Shown piece after piece: positions 40,387-49,800 of a stretch of 64,000 nucleotides of DNA. The DNA is taken from NCBI RefSeq assembly GCF_902498805.1, contig NZ_LR701592.1, positions 1 to 64,000 of the forward strand, read 5' to 3'. The notes beneath the pieces were generated by a model, which saw nothing but the letters and a program-made list of their open reading frames with translations, made no database searches and was not told the DNA's origin. Position 1 is the first letter of the stretch; the number at the start of each line of letters is the position of its first letter. The DNA is from Imperialibacter sp. EC-SDR9 (GTDB lineage Bacteria > Bacteroidota > Bacteroidia > Cytophagales > Cyclobacteriaceae). The position numbers and the translations under genes are program-made.

Positions 40387-41301
40387 CTAATACCCCCACT
40401 TCTTCATGATAGCCAGGTCTTCTTTCATGCTGGCGAGCGGAGCCATGCCCTGATAGCTTTCCTGCTCGATGATGAAATGGATAGTGCCGTCCTTTTTGCC
40501 AAGGTCAATCACCTCTTTTACGGGCACAATGCCTTTTCCAAGCACACAGCTTTCGTATTTTTCATGGCCTTCTTTGCTGAGAATCTCATCCTTCACATGC
40601 ATGGAAGCAAAGCGGCCCGGCCACTTTTTGGTGATCTCCAGCGCCGTGGCCCCGCCGTTGTACAAGTTGCCGATATCCAACTGTTGCATCACCAGATTAG
40701 GGTCTGCGTTTTTCATGATGATGTCATAAAGCAGCTGCCCGTTCAGGCTCTCGTTGAACTCAAAGTCGTGGTTGTGGTAGCCGAACATCATCCCCGATTT
40801 TTTGCACAGCTCACCGCTTTTGTTGAAGCGCTCCATCAGCAGCATCAGCTGGTCATACTCCTTGCGCTGGCCCTGCGTCATCGATGGGCTGATGACATAC
40901 ATCTGACCAACTGTGGCTGCGTCGTCAATGGTAGCCTTCCAGGCATCGGTAAAGTCTTTCTTGCCGTCGTCCCAGTGCTCGCTTCTCATCACGGTGTGGC
41001 CACTAGGCATTTTCATTCCAAGGTCGTCAAGTATTTTCTTGAACTCTTTGGCCGACCAGCCATAGAACTTGCGGTCGATGTAGTTGGCGTGCTCCACATG
41101 TTTGTAACCCATGTCGGCCAACGCCTTCAGCGTAGCCATTGGGTCTTTTTTCATGTCATCTCTTACAGAGTAGAGCTGAAGGCCGGTAAGCTGCTTGCCT
41201 TTGGCGGCGAATAGCGATTCGGAAAGCAACGAACTGCCGGCGAAGGCCAAAGTGCCTGCCAGCGCACTTTTTTTGATAAAGGATCTGCGTGAGTTATCCA
41301 T
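40387..41301 (-). CDS. Tat-exported sugar phosphate isomerase/epimerase-like TIM barrel
   Basis: A 304-residue protein of the xylose-isomerase-like TIM-barrel family. The N-terminus has a twin-arginine signal (SRRSFIKK) and hydrophobic stretch, so it folds in the cytoplasm and is exported. Barrel motifs include GLQLYSVRDDMKKD, GYKHVEHANY, FGYHNHDFEF near residue 175, QLDIGN near 205 and a late FIIEQESY with the metal-binding Glu. The substrate is unknown; related proteins act on inositols or keto-sugars. The next upstream gene encodes a paralogue. Confidence 0.85.
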   Translation of the reverse strand: MDNSRRSFIKKSALAGTLAFAGSSLLSESLFAAKGKQLTGLQLYSVRDDMKKDPMATLKALADMGYKHVEHANYIDRKFYGWSAKEFKKILDDLGMKMPSGHTVMRSEHWDDGKKDFTDAWKATIDDAATVGQMYVISPSMTQGQRKEYDQLMLLMERFNKSGELCKKSGMMFGYHNHDFEFNESLNGQLLYDIIMKNADPNLVMQQLDIGNLYNGGATALEITKKWPGRFASMHVKDEILSKEGHEKYESCVLGKGIVPVKEVIDLGKKDGTIHFIIEQESYQGMAPLASMKEDLAIMKKWGY

Positions 41302-41333
41302 TGTGTTGTAGTTGTAAACGTGAAAAGTAGGTG

Positions 41334-41367
41334 TATAAAAAAGCAGCCCTGTTTTCGAAGGGCTGCT
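41334..41367 (-). terminator. Intrinsic terminator of the upstream isomerase gene
   Basis: AGCAGCCCT and AGGGCTGCT (9-bp perfect stem, 8-nt loop) are followed on the minus strand by a run of six T. It separates the two isomerase genes into independent units. Confidence 0.85.
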
Positions 41368-41379
41368 GCATTCTTCCTT

Positions 41380-42303
41380 TTAAGCAAATACAAGTTTTGA
41401 TACATACTCGGCATCGGCTTTGGCGCTGTCCATTGGGGTAGAGTTAGCATACTTTTCCTGCTCCACCACATAGTATTTTACGCCAGAGGCCTTGGCTGCA
41501 GAAAGCACTTTGGCGTAATCGATGCTGCCAGTGCCAACGATGCACGAAGCATCTCCTTCGCCTGCAGGGGCATCTTTTTCACGGTCTTTTATATGACAGG
41601 ATACCCAGCGGCCAGGATACTTTTCGAAATAAGCTATCGGATCAGCTCCGGGAGTCACCACCCAGAAAATATCCATTTGAAAGTCCACCACGGCAGAGTC
41701 AGTATTTTCAATCAGGAAGTCCTGTGGCATTTGCCCTTCCAGTGCTTCGAAAGTGTAGCCATGGTTGTGGTAGGCGAACCGGATGCCGGCTTTTTTGGCC
41801 GTTTCTCCCCACGCATTAAACTTGTCGGCTACCACCTTCCATTCGTCCATGGTCTTTTGCGGCCCGATCCAGGGAGCAATCAGGTGTTTCATACCTATTT
41901 CGGCGGCCTGGGCACATTTCTCTTCAAAATTTTCGTTCACATTGCAATGGCTGGAAATGAAGCTTACACCAATCTCATCCATATAGGCCTTGAATTCAGT
42001 GTGGCTCATGCCCCAGAACATGCCCTGAGGGCCTTCGTAGCCTTCAAACTGCTTGTAACCAAAGCCAGCCAGCTGCTTCATGGTGCCTTTTGGGTCGGCG
42101 GGGATCACATCACGAACTGAATAGAGCTGGATACCAAATTTATCAAGGGTCGGCTTGGCCATGGTCTCGGCAGTGGCTGCTGCGCCTTCGGCAGCAGTTT
42201 CAGCACCACTTTTCCCACTTCCACATCCCATTTGTGGTAAAATAAGTGCACCTGCTGATACCGCTCCGGCAGTACGGATGAAATCTCTACGGTTGTAATT
42301 CAT
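41380..42303 (-). CDS. Tat-exported sugar isomerase-like lipoprotein
   Basis: A 307-residue paralogue of the gene at 40387, sharing GIQLYSVRDVIPADPKGTMKQL, FAYHNHGYTFEAL, VDFQMDIFWV and YYVVEQEKY. The N-terminus has a twin-arginine motif (NRRDFIRT) followed by a lipobox (LPQMGC, Cys near residue 27) and a low-complexity Ala/Glu linker, so it is likely a Tat-exported lipoprotein anchored to a membrane. It has its own terminator. Confidence 0.85.
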   Translation of the reverse strand: MNYNRRDFIRTAGAVSAGALILPQMGCGSGKSGAETAAEGAAATAETMAKPTLDKFGIQLYSVRDVIPADPKGTMKQLAGFGYKQFEGYEGPQGMFWGMSHTEFKAYMDEIGVSFISSHCNVNENFEEKCAQAAEIGMKHLIAPWIGPQKTMDEWKVVADKFNAWGETAKKAGIRFAYHNHGYTFEALEGQMPQDFLIENTDSAVVDFQMDIFWVVTPGADPIAYFEKYPGRWVSCHIKDREKDAPAGEGDASCIVGTGSIDYAKVLSAAKASGVKYYVVEQEKYANSTPMDSAKADAEYVSKLVFA

Positions 42304-42486
42304 AGTAAGTAAGGTTTTGTACTCATTTAGTTAAGCAATGGGCCGACTGAGAGGTTAGGACTGGCCCGTATACCTTACAATCTAGCAAATTAATGTATTG
42401 AAAGGAAGAGATGATTGCCCCACCGGCTTGCAACTTATTGTCTAATCAAAATTGGCGGGGTATTTTGTGAAAAATGCCACCTGCGA

Positions 42487-42993
42487 CTAGACCTGCTGGC
42501 CGGCAGATATTCGCAGGTAGGTGATCAGGTCTGTATTGTCGATTTTGGTGATACCCAGGCCTCTGATAATTGTAATGGCCTGGCCCCGGTGGTAGCTACC
42601 GTGATTGACTACATGAAAAAGTATTTCTTCCTTAACGGTTTCATACGGCATGTTCCTCATGTTACGGTAGATCATTTTTTCAGCCAGGAACTCCGACCCC
42701 GCCTCCGAGGCGAACTTTTGCATGTCTTTTGCCGAGGTAACCAACGCCTCCATCACCTCCTTTTTTCCACCAACAAACGATAGCCGGGGCCATCTGTCCA
42801 TCACTTTGTTCTGCATGCGGGAGGGCCAAATCACCTGGGCTTCCCAGATGTGGAGCAGTGTTTCTCTTAGCGTGGGGTAGCTGCTCAGCACAGGCTGCAC
42901 CAGTTGCTCTTCTGTTACCCGGTCGACGGTTTTGGCAAGTTCTTCATTGGCCCATACGTTGTAGGCGAGCTGTTGATGGATGGTGTAAGGCAT
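42487..42993 (-). CDS. DinB-family metal-binding protein
   Basis: A 168-residue four-helix-bundle protein of the DinB/YfiT family. The three metal-binding histidines appear as LHIW near residue 46 and HVVNHGSYHRGQ near 130-141. Family members can be thiol-dependent transferases (for example with bacillithiol) or have unknown roles. It is 18 bp downstream (in minus-strand sense) of nothing coupled; rnhB, which is upstream, ends at 43012, so the two genes are likely co-transcribed. Confidence 0.85.
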   Translation of the reverse strand: MPYTIHQQLAYNVWANEELAKTVDRVTEEQLVQPVLSSYPTLRETLLHIWEAQVIWPSRMQNKVMDRWPRLSFVGGKKEVMEALVTSAKDMQKFASEAGSEFLAEKMIYRNMRNMPYETVKEEILFHVVNHGSYHRGQAITIIRGLGITKIDNTDLITYLRISAGQQV

Positions 42994-43011
42994 TTTTTTG
43001 AATTTGTGACG

Positions 43012-43611
43012 CTATTTAAACAACTCCATTTGTTCAGGCAACAACCTGAACGATTTTCTGTGGTAGGGCGTAATGCCGTGTGCTCGTATCGCTGCCCGAT
43101 GATCCATCGTGGGGTAGCCCTTGTTTTTTGCCCATTGATAAACCGGAAACTCCTCCCCAAGCCGCTCCATCCATTCGTCCCGGTAGGTTTTGGCGAGAAT
43201 GGAAGCCGCCGCAATGCTGTAGTAAAGGCTGTCGCCTTTGATAATGCAATTGTGAGGGAGTTCTTTATACTTTTTGAACCTGTTGCCGTCAATCAACAGG
43301 TGTTCAGGCACCTTTTTTAACTGATCTACCGCCCTGTGCATGGCCACAAACGAGGCGTTCAGTATATTGATCTTATCTATTTCTTCAGGTGAACACCAGC
43401 CTATGGCCCAGGCAACAGCCGCCGATTTCACGTCTTCTTTGAGTGCCATTCGTTGTTTTTCACTCAACTGCTTCGAGTCCGTGAGTACTTTGTGATGGAA
43501 GTCGGGAGGAAGGGTGACAGCCGCAGCCACCACAGGCCCAGCCAGGCAGCCACGACCGGCTTCGTCACAGCCAGCTTCGATAACGCCTTTGTTGAAAAAT
43601 GGTAGCAGCAT
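43012..43611 (-). CDS. rnhB: Ribonuclease HII
   Basis: A 199-residue RNase HII that cuts RNA in RNA-DNA hybrids and single ribonucleotides in DNA. The catalytic carboxylates are in [14 protein letters not shown] (about 13-26, Asp-Glu pair), in HLLIDGNRF near 105 and in [15 protein letters not shown] near 135 (Asp). The [24 protein letters not shown] tail is typical. ATG at 43611 is chosen over a TTG six codons upstream. The gene ends 18 bp before the DinB gene. Confidence 0.95.
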   Translation of the reverse strand: MLLPFFNKGVIEAGCDEAGRGCLAGPVVAAAVTLPPDFHHKVLTDSKQLSEKQRMALKEDVKSAAVAWAIGWCSPEEIDKINILNASFVAMHRAVDQLKKVPEHLLIDGNRFKKYKELPHNCIIKGDSLYYSIAAASILAKTYRDEWMERLGEEFPVYQWAKNKGYPTMDHRAAIRAHGITPYHRKSFRLLPEQMELFK

Positions 43612-43697
43612 AGGTCTATTTGGAAACAATAATACGGTATTGACAAAAGAATGCCTGAAAAATGTAAATTGAAACTAGAAACACCCCCTTACTTGTC

Positions 43698-45146
43698 ATG
43701 TCAATGTCAAAAAAACCGCCACGATCCGGCGATTCAGGCTCACGTAGATCTTTTATTAAAAACTCCGCACTAATTGCATCGGGTATCACCATCGTGCCAA
43801 GGTTTGTGCTTGGAGGCAAAGGATTCGTTCCTCCCAGCGACACTTTCTACGCAGCAGGGATAGGGGTAGGGGGCAAAGGCGAAGTCGACATGAAGGGCAT
43901 AGGTGATTGCAAAAATGCCAGGGTCATCGCCCTTTGCGACGTGGATGATAAGAGCGCTGAAAAGTCGGTCAAGCGTTTCCCGGGAGCCACCTACTACAAA
44001 GACTGGCGCATTATGCTAGACAAAGAGGGAAAGAACCTCGATGGCGTGTCTGTTACCACGCCGGATCACATGCATGCTCATCCGGCTCTGAGAGCCATGT
44101 CAATGGGCAAGCATGTGTATGTGCAAAAACCTCTTACCCATAACATTTACGAAGCCAGGCTCCTTACCCAGGCTGCGGAGAAATACAAAGTGGTAACCCA
44201 AATGGGCAACCAGGGCGGATCTGGTGATGATGTGCGTACGGTAAAGGAATGGGTGGATGCCGGTATGATCGGTGATGTTACCAGGGTTCATTCCTGGACC
44301 AACCGCCCCGTATGGCCTCAGGGGCTGCCCACGCCGAAGGGTAAGTTTGATGTACCTGAAGCACTTGACTGGGATTTGTGGATAGGCTGTGCCGACTTTG
44401 TGGACTACAATCCAGCCTATCACCCGTTCAACTGGAGGGGTTGGTGGCCGTATGGCACCGGAGCACTTGGCGACATGGCTTGTCACATCCTTGATCCGTT
44501 TTTCAGAATACTACCAGTGAAATATGCTTCTGATGTCGAATGCAGTGCTTCTACCATCTGGTCCGATTTCTTCGTGGAGGCTGACTATCCCGACAGTTGC
44601 CCGCCTTCGTCCATTATACACTTTACCTTTCCCCGAACTGATGGCAAAGGTGACATAAGGCTCACCTGGATGGACGGTGGTCTGCGACCTGAGAAGCCAT
44701 TAGAGCTACTGCCCGACGAAGAAATGGGCGATGTAGACGGTGGACTGATCATGGAGGGTACCAAAGGAAAGATTATCACCGGGATGTGGGGTCGCCGACC
44801 GAAGCTGCTTCCCACTTCCAGAATGAAAACTGAAGCCTTTCCTGCTGAGACAATCCCAAGAATTCCGAAAGGAGTTGATGGTCATTACGCCAATTGGGTT
44901 GATGCAGCTATGGCGGGTTATGGCAAAGGAGTGCCTAGCTCCCCATTTAATTACAGTGGCCCGTTTACTGAGGCCATTTTGCTGGGCAATGTGGCGCTCA
45001 GAGCCTATCAAATCAAAGGAGGAAAGGGATACCCCGGCCGGAAAAAGCTGCTTTGGGATGCTGAGAACATGAAGGTGACAAATTTCGACGAAGCCAATCA
45101 GTTTGTTAAAAGGACTTACAGAAAGGGTTGGGAGCTTGTTGGGTGA
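43698..45146 (+). CDS. Tat-exported Gfo/Idh/MocA-family oxidoreductase
   Basis: A 482-residue NAD(P)-dependent oxidoreductase. The twin-arginine signal is SRRSFIKN with a short hydrophobic stretch. The Rossmann core follows (YAAGIGVGGKGEVDMKGIGDC ... RVIALCDVDD), then VTTPDHMHAHPALRAMSMGKHVYVQKPLT near residue 135, with the conserved Lys-Pro. The C-terminal beta-domain is complete (WRGWWPYGTGALGDMACHILD near 255). Substrates are typically cyclitols or sugars. It has no shared transcript with rnhB, which is divergent 86 bp away. A ROK kinase follows 69 bp downstream. Confidence 0.88.
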   Translation: MSMSKKPPRSGDSGSRRSFIKNSALIASGITIVPRFVLGGKGFVPPSDTFYAAGIGVGGKGEVDMKGIGDCKNARVIALCDVDDKSAEKSVKRFPGATYYKDWRIMLDKEGKNLDGVSVTTPDHMHAHPALRAMSMGKHVYVQKPLTHNIYEARLLTQAAEKYKVVTQMGNQGGSGDDVRTVKEWVDAGMIGDVTRVHSWTNRPVWPQGLPTPKGKFDVPEALDWDLWIGCADFVDYNPAYHPFNWRGWWPYGTGALGDMACHILDPFFRILPVKYASDVECSASTIWSDFFVEADYPDSCPPSSIIHFTFPRTDGKGDIRLTWMDGGLRPEKPLELLPDEEMGDVDGGLIMEGTKGKIITGMWGRRPKLLPTSRMKTEAFPAETIPRIPKGVDGHYANWVDAAMAGYGKGVPSSPFNYSGPFTEAILLGNVALRAYQIKGGKGYPGRKKLLWDAENMKVTNFDEANQFVKRTYRKGWELVG

Positions 45147-45167
45147 ACGGGATTTTAATGTGCGCTC

Positions 45168-45200
45168 TTTGCAATACAGCTATTTATTGGGCTATATTCG
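45168..45200 (+). promoter_or_regulatory. Probable promoter of the ROK gene
   Basis: TTTG (45168-45171), 21 nt, then TATATTCG (45193-45200), which matches TAnnTTTG at all but one position, ends 15 bp before the ATG. Confidence 0.4.
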
Positions 45201-45215
45201 GCAAAAGTTTTTGTT

Positions 45216-46127
45216 ATGAGCAGACCACTTTGGGGTATTGACCTGGGAGGCACAAAGGTAGAAGGCGTCATTATCTCTTCAGATAAAAGGCCGGATGTAA
45301 TTGCCAGACTGAGACTGCCTACTGAGGCCGACAAGGGATACGATCATATCGTTGGGCAAATTTGCAAATTGGTTGAATTGCTCAAGATGGAAAGTGGCCT
45401 TACCCCTGAAAATATTGGTATTGGAACGCCAGGTGCCATGGACCCAACTACTAATACATTGAAAAACTCTAATACCACCTGCCTCAATGGAAAACCTCTG
45501 CGGCAAGATCTTGAAAAGCAGCTAGGATTTCCTGTTGCCATGGCCAACGATGCTAATTGCTTTGCCATTGCGGAAACCTTGTGGGGTGCTGTCCCTGAGA
45601 AGGTGCCGGATGCGAAAGTTGTTTTTGGTGTCATACTCGGGACAGGTGTTGGTGGCGGCCTGGTAATGTATGGTAAAGTACCGAATGGGCGCCACGGTAT
45701 CGCCGGCGAATGGGGTCATAATTTCCTTGATGCATCAGGAGGGCCCTGCTATTGCGGGCATATCGGCTGCGTTGAGCAAGTTTTGTCAGGCCCAGCCCTT
45801 CAGAGATATTATGAAAGCTTGTCTGGTGAGAAACGAAAACTTCCGGAAATTGTAGAGCGGGCAAAAACAGGAGACGATAAGGCAGCTGTGCAAACCATGG
45901 ACAGAATGGTTGAGTTCTTTGGAAAAGCCATTGCGGTGATAGTAAATATCGTTGATCCGGACGCAATTGTGCTAGGAGGAGGAGTGGGTAATATTGACCT
46001 CTTGTACTCAATGGGTGCAAAGGAAGCAGCGAAGCACCTGTTCAATCCCCGTTTGGAAACACCATTTCTGAGACCAAAATTGGGCGATAGTGCGGGTGTT
46101 TTTGGAGCAGCGCTCCTGACAGCATAA
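45216..46127 (+). CDS. ROK-family sugar kinase
   Basis: A 303-residue sugar kinase. The ATP-binding phosphate-1 motif GIDLGGTKVEG is at 8-18, and the catalytic Asp is in MANDANCFAIAE near 106. The ROK zinc motif is complete (HNFLDASGGPCYCGHIGCVEQVLSG, about 165-189, three Cys and one His). The substrate is likely glucose, fructose or N-acetylhexosamine. It follows the Gfo/Idh/MocA gene but has its own promoter-like sequence. Confidence 0.9.
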   Translation: MSRPLWGIDLGGTKVEGVIISSDKRPDVIARLRLPTEADKGYDHIVGQICKLVELLKMESGLTPENIGIGTPGAMDPTTNTLKNSNTTCLNGKPLRQDLEKQLGFPVAMANDANCFAIAETLWGAVPEKVPDAKVVFGVILGTGVGGGLVMYGKVPNGRHGIAGEWGHNFLDASGGPCYCGHIGCVEQVLSGPALQRYYESLSGEKRKLPEIVERAKTGDDKAAVQTMDRMVEFFGKAIAVIVNIVDPDAIVLGGGVGNIDLLYSMGAKEAAKHLFNPRLETPFLRPKLGDSAGVFGAALLTA

Positions 46128-46232
46128 GAGCTGTTATAAGTGCATTTTTTTCTTAGAATAGTAAAATATTGGGCCTTTGCTTAAATTTGGTTAAGTTTTC
46201 ATCGTTTTTCAGCATACTGACTTCTTTATTGA

Positions 46233-47636
46233 ATGAATAATCGGCGTTCCTTTTTGAGGAAACTACTTCTGAGCTTACCGGCAGGATACGTTCTGCCATC
46301 AGTGTTGTCATCCTGTGAAACACAGGATGATTTATTTCCGAACCTGAATTTTGGAGGAAAAGTGATTGTGGTAGGGGCTGGAGCGGCCGGCTTACATGCC
46401 GCTTATATCCTGCACAAAAATGGTGTCGACGTACAAGTGTTGGAGGCTACGAACAGAGTTGGCGGTAGGATAAAGGCACTTGATGAATTTACAGGATACC
46501 CTTTGGAGCTTGGTGCTGACCACGTGCGTGGAACTAATTCCATTTTTTATGATGCGGTGCGCATTTCCAATTTTGAGTACTACCAGGACAGAGGCAAAAC
46601 TTACTACCAACTGACAGGAAAGACCATTGAGGAGAGTGAAGCTAATTCGAACACGTCGTTTAGAGCTGCCATCAAAGTAATAGAAAAGCTACCACTTTAC
46701 AGCGGGCCGGACATTTCACTGTCGGAGTATCTCAATAAAGAGCCCCTTTCTGATGAAACACTCACGCTGTTGAACTCATTTATCGCTAATGAATTTGGCA
46801 CTGACCTCGACCTGTTGAGTGTTGCCGGGTACAACGAAGCATTGGCAAAGCAAACATCGGGAAATGAAAAGATCATTTTGCGACGCAGGTCATTTAGCGA
46901 AGTGCTGGATCTTCAATACTCTCCTATCAGCTCCAAAATAAGACAAAATACGCCTATTAAGTCTATAGACTACGGCAGCGGAAAGGTAGTATTGACTGAC
47001 GATGCCAATCAGACTTATGAGGCAGACAAGGTCATCGTTACCGTGCCACTACCTATTCTCAAAGAGGGGAGGATATCATTTAACCCTGCCTTGCCGGAGG
47101 AAAAACTGCTGGCTATGGATGGGCTTGGCATGGATGGAAGTGTAAAAATCTTCATGCGCTTTGGTCAAAATTTCTGGGGTGATGAAACAAGCACCGTTTT
47201 TCCGGGTGGAATAATACCTGTATACAAAGCGCCAGGTTGGGGGAAAAGGTCTGAGTTTGACGATGATCTTATATTTTTCAACAACGTGCTGGTGGGTGAA
47301 GCCAATGGTTCGGCTGGCGCTACTTTAAGTGAATTGGGCAACGACGCCGTTACCTTTGCGTTGAGAGATTTGGATGACATGTTTAATGGGCAGGCAACCA
47401 AGTTCTTAACTCAGAGCTACGTGATGGACTGGTCGAAGGACACGTTTACAAAGGGAGCCTATTCTTACCCTAAAGTCGGCAGCGAGGGTGCAAGAGGCAT
47501 TTTGGCTAGTGCCATTGATAACAAAATATATTTTGCAGGTGAGGCTACCCACACCGAAGGCCACTTCGGAACTGTTCATGGTGCTATGGAAACTGGTTAC
47601 CGGGCTGCGTACGAAATACTAAAAAGTATCTCATGA
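46233..47636 (+). CDS. FAD-dependent amine-oxidase-like protein, Tat lipoprotein
   Basis: A 467-residue flavoprotein of the monoamine oxidase superfamily. A twin-arginine motif (NRRSFLRK) precedes a lipobox (LSSC, Cys near 28). The dinucleotide-binding motif is VVGAGAAGLHAAYIL near residue 46, and the glycine motif NRVGGRIKALDEF near 75. The C-terminal FAD contact is YFAGEATHTEGHFGTVHGAMETG near 433. A substrate amine is not predictable. The next gene overlaps its stop by 4 bp (ATGA), so the two form an operon. Confidence 0.88.
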   Translation: MNNRRSFLRKLLLSLPAGYVLPSVLSSCETQDDLFPNLNFGGKVIVVGAGAAGLHAAYILHKNGVDVQVLEATNRVGGRIKALDEFTGYPLELGADHVRGTNSIFYDAVRISNFEYYQDRGKTYYQLTGKTIEESEANSNTSFRAAIKVIEKLPLYSGPDISLSEYLNKEPLSDETLTLLNSFIANEFGTDLDLLSVAGYNEALAKQTSGNEKIILRRRSFSEVLDLQYSPISSKIRQNTPIKSIDYGSGKVVLTDDANQTYEADKVIVTVPLPILKEGRISFNPALPEEKLLAMDGLGMDGSVKIFMRFGQNFWGDETSTVFPGGIIPVYKAPGWGKRSEFDDDLIFFNNVLVGEANGSAGATLSELGNDAVTFALRDLDDMFNGQATKFLTQSYVMDWSKDTFTKGAYSYPKVGSEGARGILASAIDNKIYFAGEATHTEGHFGTVHGAMETGYRAAYEILKSIS

Positions 47637-48355
47637 AGAGAATCTTAGTTTTAATGATGTTGATAGCCCCTGGGGCCTCCTTCGCTCAATCTGAGGTTGG
47701 TATTGGTTTTCTTGCGGGGTACAACTATATGAATGGAATTGGCTGGAATGAGGTGGTGAGGCACTACAATCTTGCGCATCCACAGTTTGATAATAATCAG
47801 CCGTTGTTGCAAAATGGATTCTTTGCCGGATTTGAATTTGACTATGAAATCGGCAATCATATTTTCATCACGCCAGAGCTGGTTTATAAGCGGGTAAGAA
47901 GTGTGACGGACAATAAGCTTTATGAAATTGATTTGCTCATGCATTTTATTACGCTCGAAGTGTCAGCTGAGGTCTATGTGTTTGAGCTGGGAAAAAGAGT
48001 ACAGAAGGGTTTTGCTCATGATTTTTATATGATGGCCGGCCCGGGCGTTTCGTACATGCTGCCCCGTGTCTATCAGGACTTGGAGCTCAAGAACGGCCTT
48101 GATGGAGAGCCCTATAGACCTAGTAAGATGGTGCCTTTTTTAGGAGCTGGCGTTGGATACGACATTTACTTTAATAAAAACTTTGGTGTGTCGCCCTTTT
48201 TTAGAGTGAATGCCTATTTCCCTTTTGAAATTGATGACTTTCCTGAGGTAGTACTTGGCTCCAACGTGGCCGAAGTGAACGACCGGACAAGCGTTTTCAA
48301 TTTCCAACTGGGAATGAGTTGGAGATACCACCGCTCCGGCTACTCCAGAAAATAG
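47633..48355 (+). CDS. Outer-membrane beta-barrel protein
   Basis: A 240-residue exported barrel protein (signal MKRILVLMMLIAPGASFAQ). Strand pattern and motifs such as GFFAGFEFDYEIG, YKRVRS, YMMAGPGVSYMLPRVYQ and a terminal FNFQLGMSWRYHR fit the PorT/outer-membrane beta-barrel families. It is translationally coupled to the amine-oxidase-like gene and may take part in the same surface function. It is convergent with the MATE gene (13 bp apart). Confidence 0.82.
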   Translation: MKRILVLMMLIAPGASFAQSEVGIGFLAGYNYMNGIGWNEVVRHYNLAHPQFDNNQPLLQNGFFAGFEFDYEIGNHIFITPELVYKRVRSVTDNKLYEIDLLMHFITLEVSAEVYVFELGKRVQKGFAHDFYMMAGPGVSYMLPRVYQDLELKNGLDGEPYRPSKMVPFLGAGVGYDIYFNKNFGVSPFFRVNAYFPFEIDDFPEVVLGSNVAEVNDRTSVFNFQLGMSWRYHRSGYSRK

Positions 48356-48368
48356 TCATGTCATGTTT

Positions 48369-49778
48369 TCATGCGATGGGTTTCGCAACTGCTTCCTGGT
48401 TGTTGGCATCCACACTTGCAGTCTTTTCTTGAGCCTGCGTGCGTAGCCGTTTGCTGAGGCCTTTGAACCTTGTGAAGTTGGCAACGGCTGATATCGAAAG
48501 GCCAAAAAGAAGCCCAATCCAGACTCCGATTGTGCCCAGATCAAAGACAAAGCCAAGCACATAGCCTGTTGGCAAGGCAATTACCCAGTAGGCTATCAAA
48601 GTCACCAAAGTCGGCACTTTCACATCGGACAGTCCCCTTAGCACTCCCAAACCAACTACTTGCACACCATCGGAGATTTGAAAGAAGGCTGCCACTATCA
48701 GCATGCCTGCGGCGAGTGAAATAACTTCAGGGTCGTCAATGTACAGGGAGGGAAAAAAATTACGACCAAGCACAAAGATAATTCCGCAAACAGTCATGAA
48801 AATCATGGCCATAATAAAGCTTGCCATGCCAGCCATTCTCATGTTGACGTAGTCGTTTTGACCCAGGTAAAAACCTACTCTTATGCTGGCAGCAGCTGCA
48901 ATGCCTGTAGCAGCCATATAGCTGACTCCTGCGAGGTTGAGGGCAATTTGATGGGCGGCCAGCGCATTGGCACCCAGCCACCCAATCATGATGGCGGCTG
49001 CTGCAAAGGCACCCACCTCAAATATGAACTGCATGCCCGAAGGGATGCCAAGCGCCAGCAGTCTTTTGAAAATGGCCTTCGAAAGATTCTTTAGGTGGAA
49101 GCCGATGGTGTAGGGCCTCAATTTTTGGTAACGAAAGACGAAATAGCCCATGGCAATGGCCATCAACACCCTATCTACCAGGGTAGCAATCGCCGCTCCG
49201 TTGAGTCCAAGAGCCGGAAAGCCCCATTTGCCGTAGATCAGCAGGTAGTTGAGAAAGATATTGAACAGATTTCCGATGATAGAGATGGTCATCGCCTGCC
49301 TGGTAAGGTGGAGCCCCTCAGTAAACTGCCGAAAGGCCTGAAATACCATTAGTGGAACGATAGAAAATCCGATGATACCCAGATAGGGTATGGCATTCTC
49401 AACAACATCAGCCTCCTGATCCAAGTGATATAAAATCGGAGAGACTCCTACGATCAGACCGAAAAGAAATAACCCCATGAGAAAATTGCTGACGACGCCA
49501 TGGCGGAGCAGGTCAAGCAGTTTGCCGGCGTTTTGCTCGCCATAGGCCGAGGCCACCAGAGGAGTGATCCCATAAGAAACACCTATGCCAAATAGCATAA
49601 AGACTGCAAAAAGGCTGTTGCCGAGGGAAGCAGCCGCTAGTGGCAAGGCACCTATTTGACCTACCATTACGCTGTCGGCCACGCTCACGGAAATGTGGCC
49701 AAGCTGACTCAGCATAACGGGGTAAGCCAGCTTGATATTGTTTCGAAGGTAGTACGACCAGGGATAAGGGTTTGCCAT
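48369..49778 (-). CDS. MATE-family multidrug/Na+ efflux transporter
   Basis: A 469-residue inner-membrane transporter of the MATE superfamily with 12 hydrophobic helices. Family signatures include VADSVMVGQIGALPLAAASLGNS near residue 35, GVSYGITPLVASAYGEQN near 67 and a second-half repeat (QIALNLAGVSYMAATGIAAAASIRVG near 275). It probably exports cationic drugs or metabolites using a Na+ or H+ gradient. The NUDIX gene lies 22 bp upstream and is probably co-transcribed. Confidence 0.92.
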   Translation of the reverse strand: MANPYPWSYYLRNNIKLAYPVMLSQLGHISVSVADSVMVGQIGALPLAAASLGNSLFAVFMLFGIGVSYGITPLVASAYGEQNAGKLLDLLRHGVVSNFLMGLFLFGLIVGVSPILYHLDQEADVVENAIPYLGIIGFSIVPLMVFQAFRQFTEGLHLTRQAMTISIIGNLFNIFLNYLLIYGKWGFPALGLNGAAIATLVDRVLMAIAMGYFVFRYQKLRPYTIGFHLKNLSKAIFKRLLALGIPSGMQFIFEVGAFAAAAIMIGWLGANALAAHQIALNLAGVSYMAATGIAAAASIRVGFYLGQNDYVNMRMAGMASFIMAMIFMTVCGIIFVLGRNFFPSLYIDDPEVISLAAGMLIVAAFFQISDGVQVVGLGVLRGLSDVKVPTLVTLIAYWVIALPTGYVLGFVFDLGTIGVWIGLLFGLSISAVANFTRFKGLSKRLRTQAQEKTASVDANNQEAVAKPIA

Positions 49779-49800
49779 GAAAGCGCTATAGTCAAAAAAG

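Noticed and set aside
40477-41214. A 245-codon rightward open frame opposite the Tat-exported isomerase gene
   Set aside because: It is the shadow of a well-supported TIM-barrel gene with a twin-arginine signal. The shadow translation is low-complexity and His/Val-rich.
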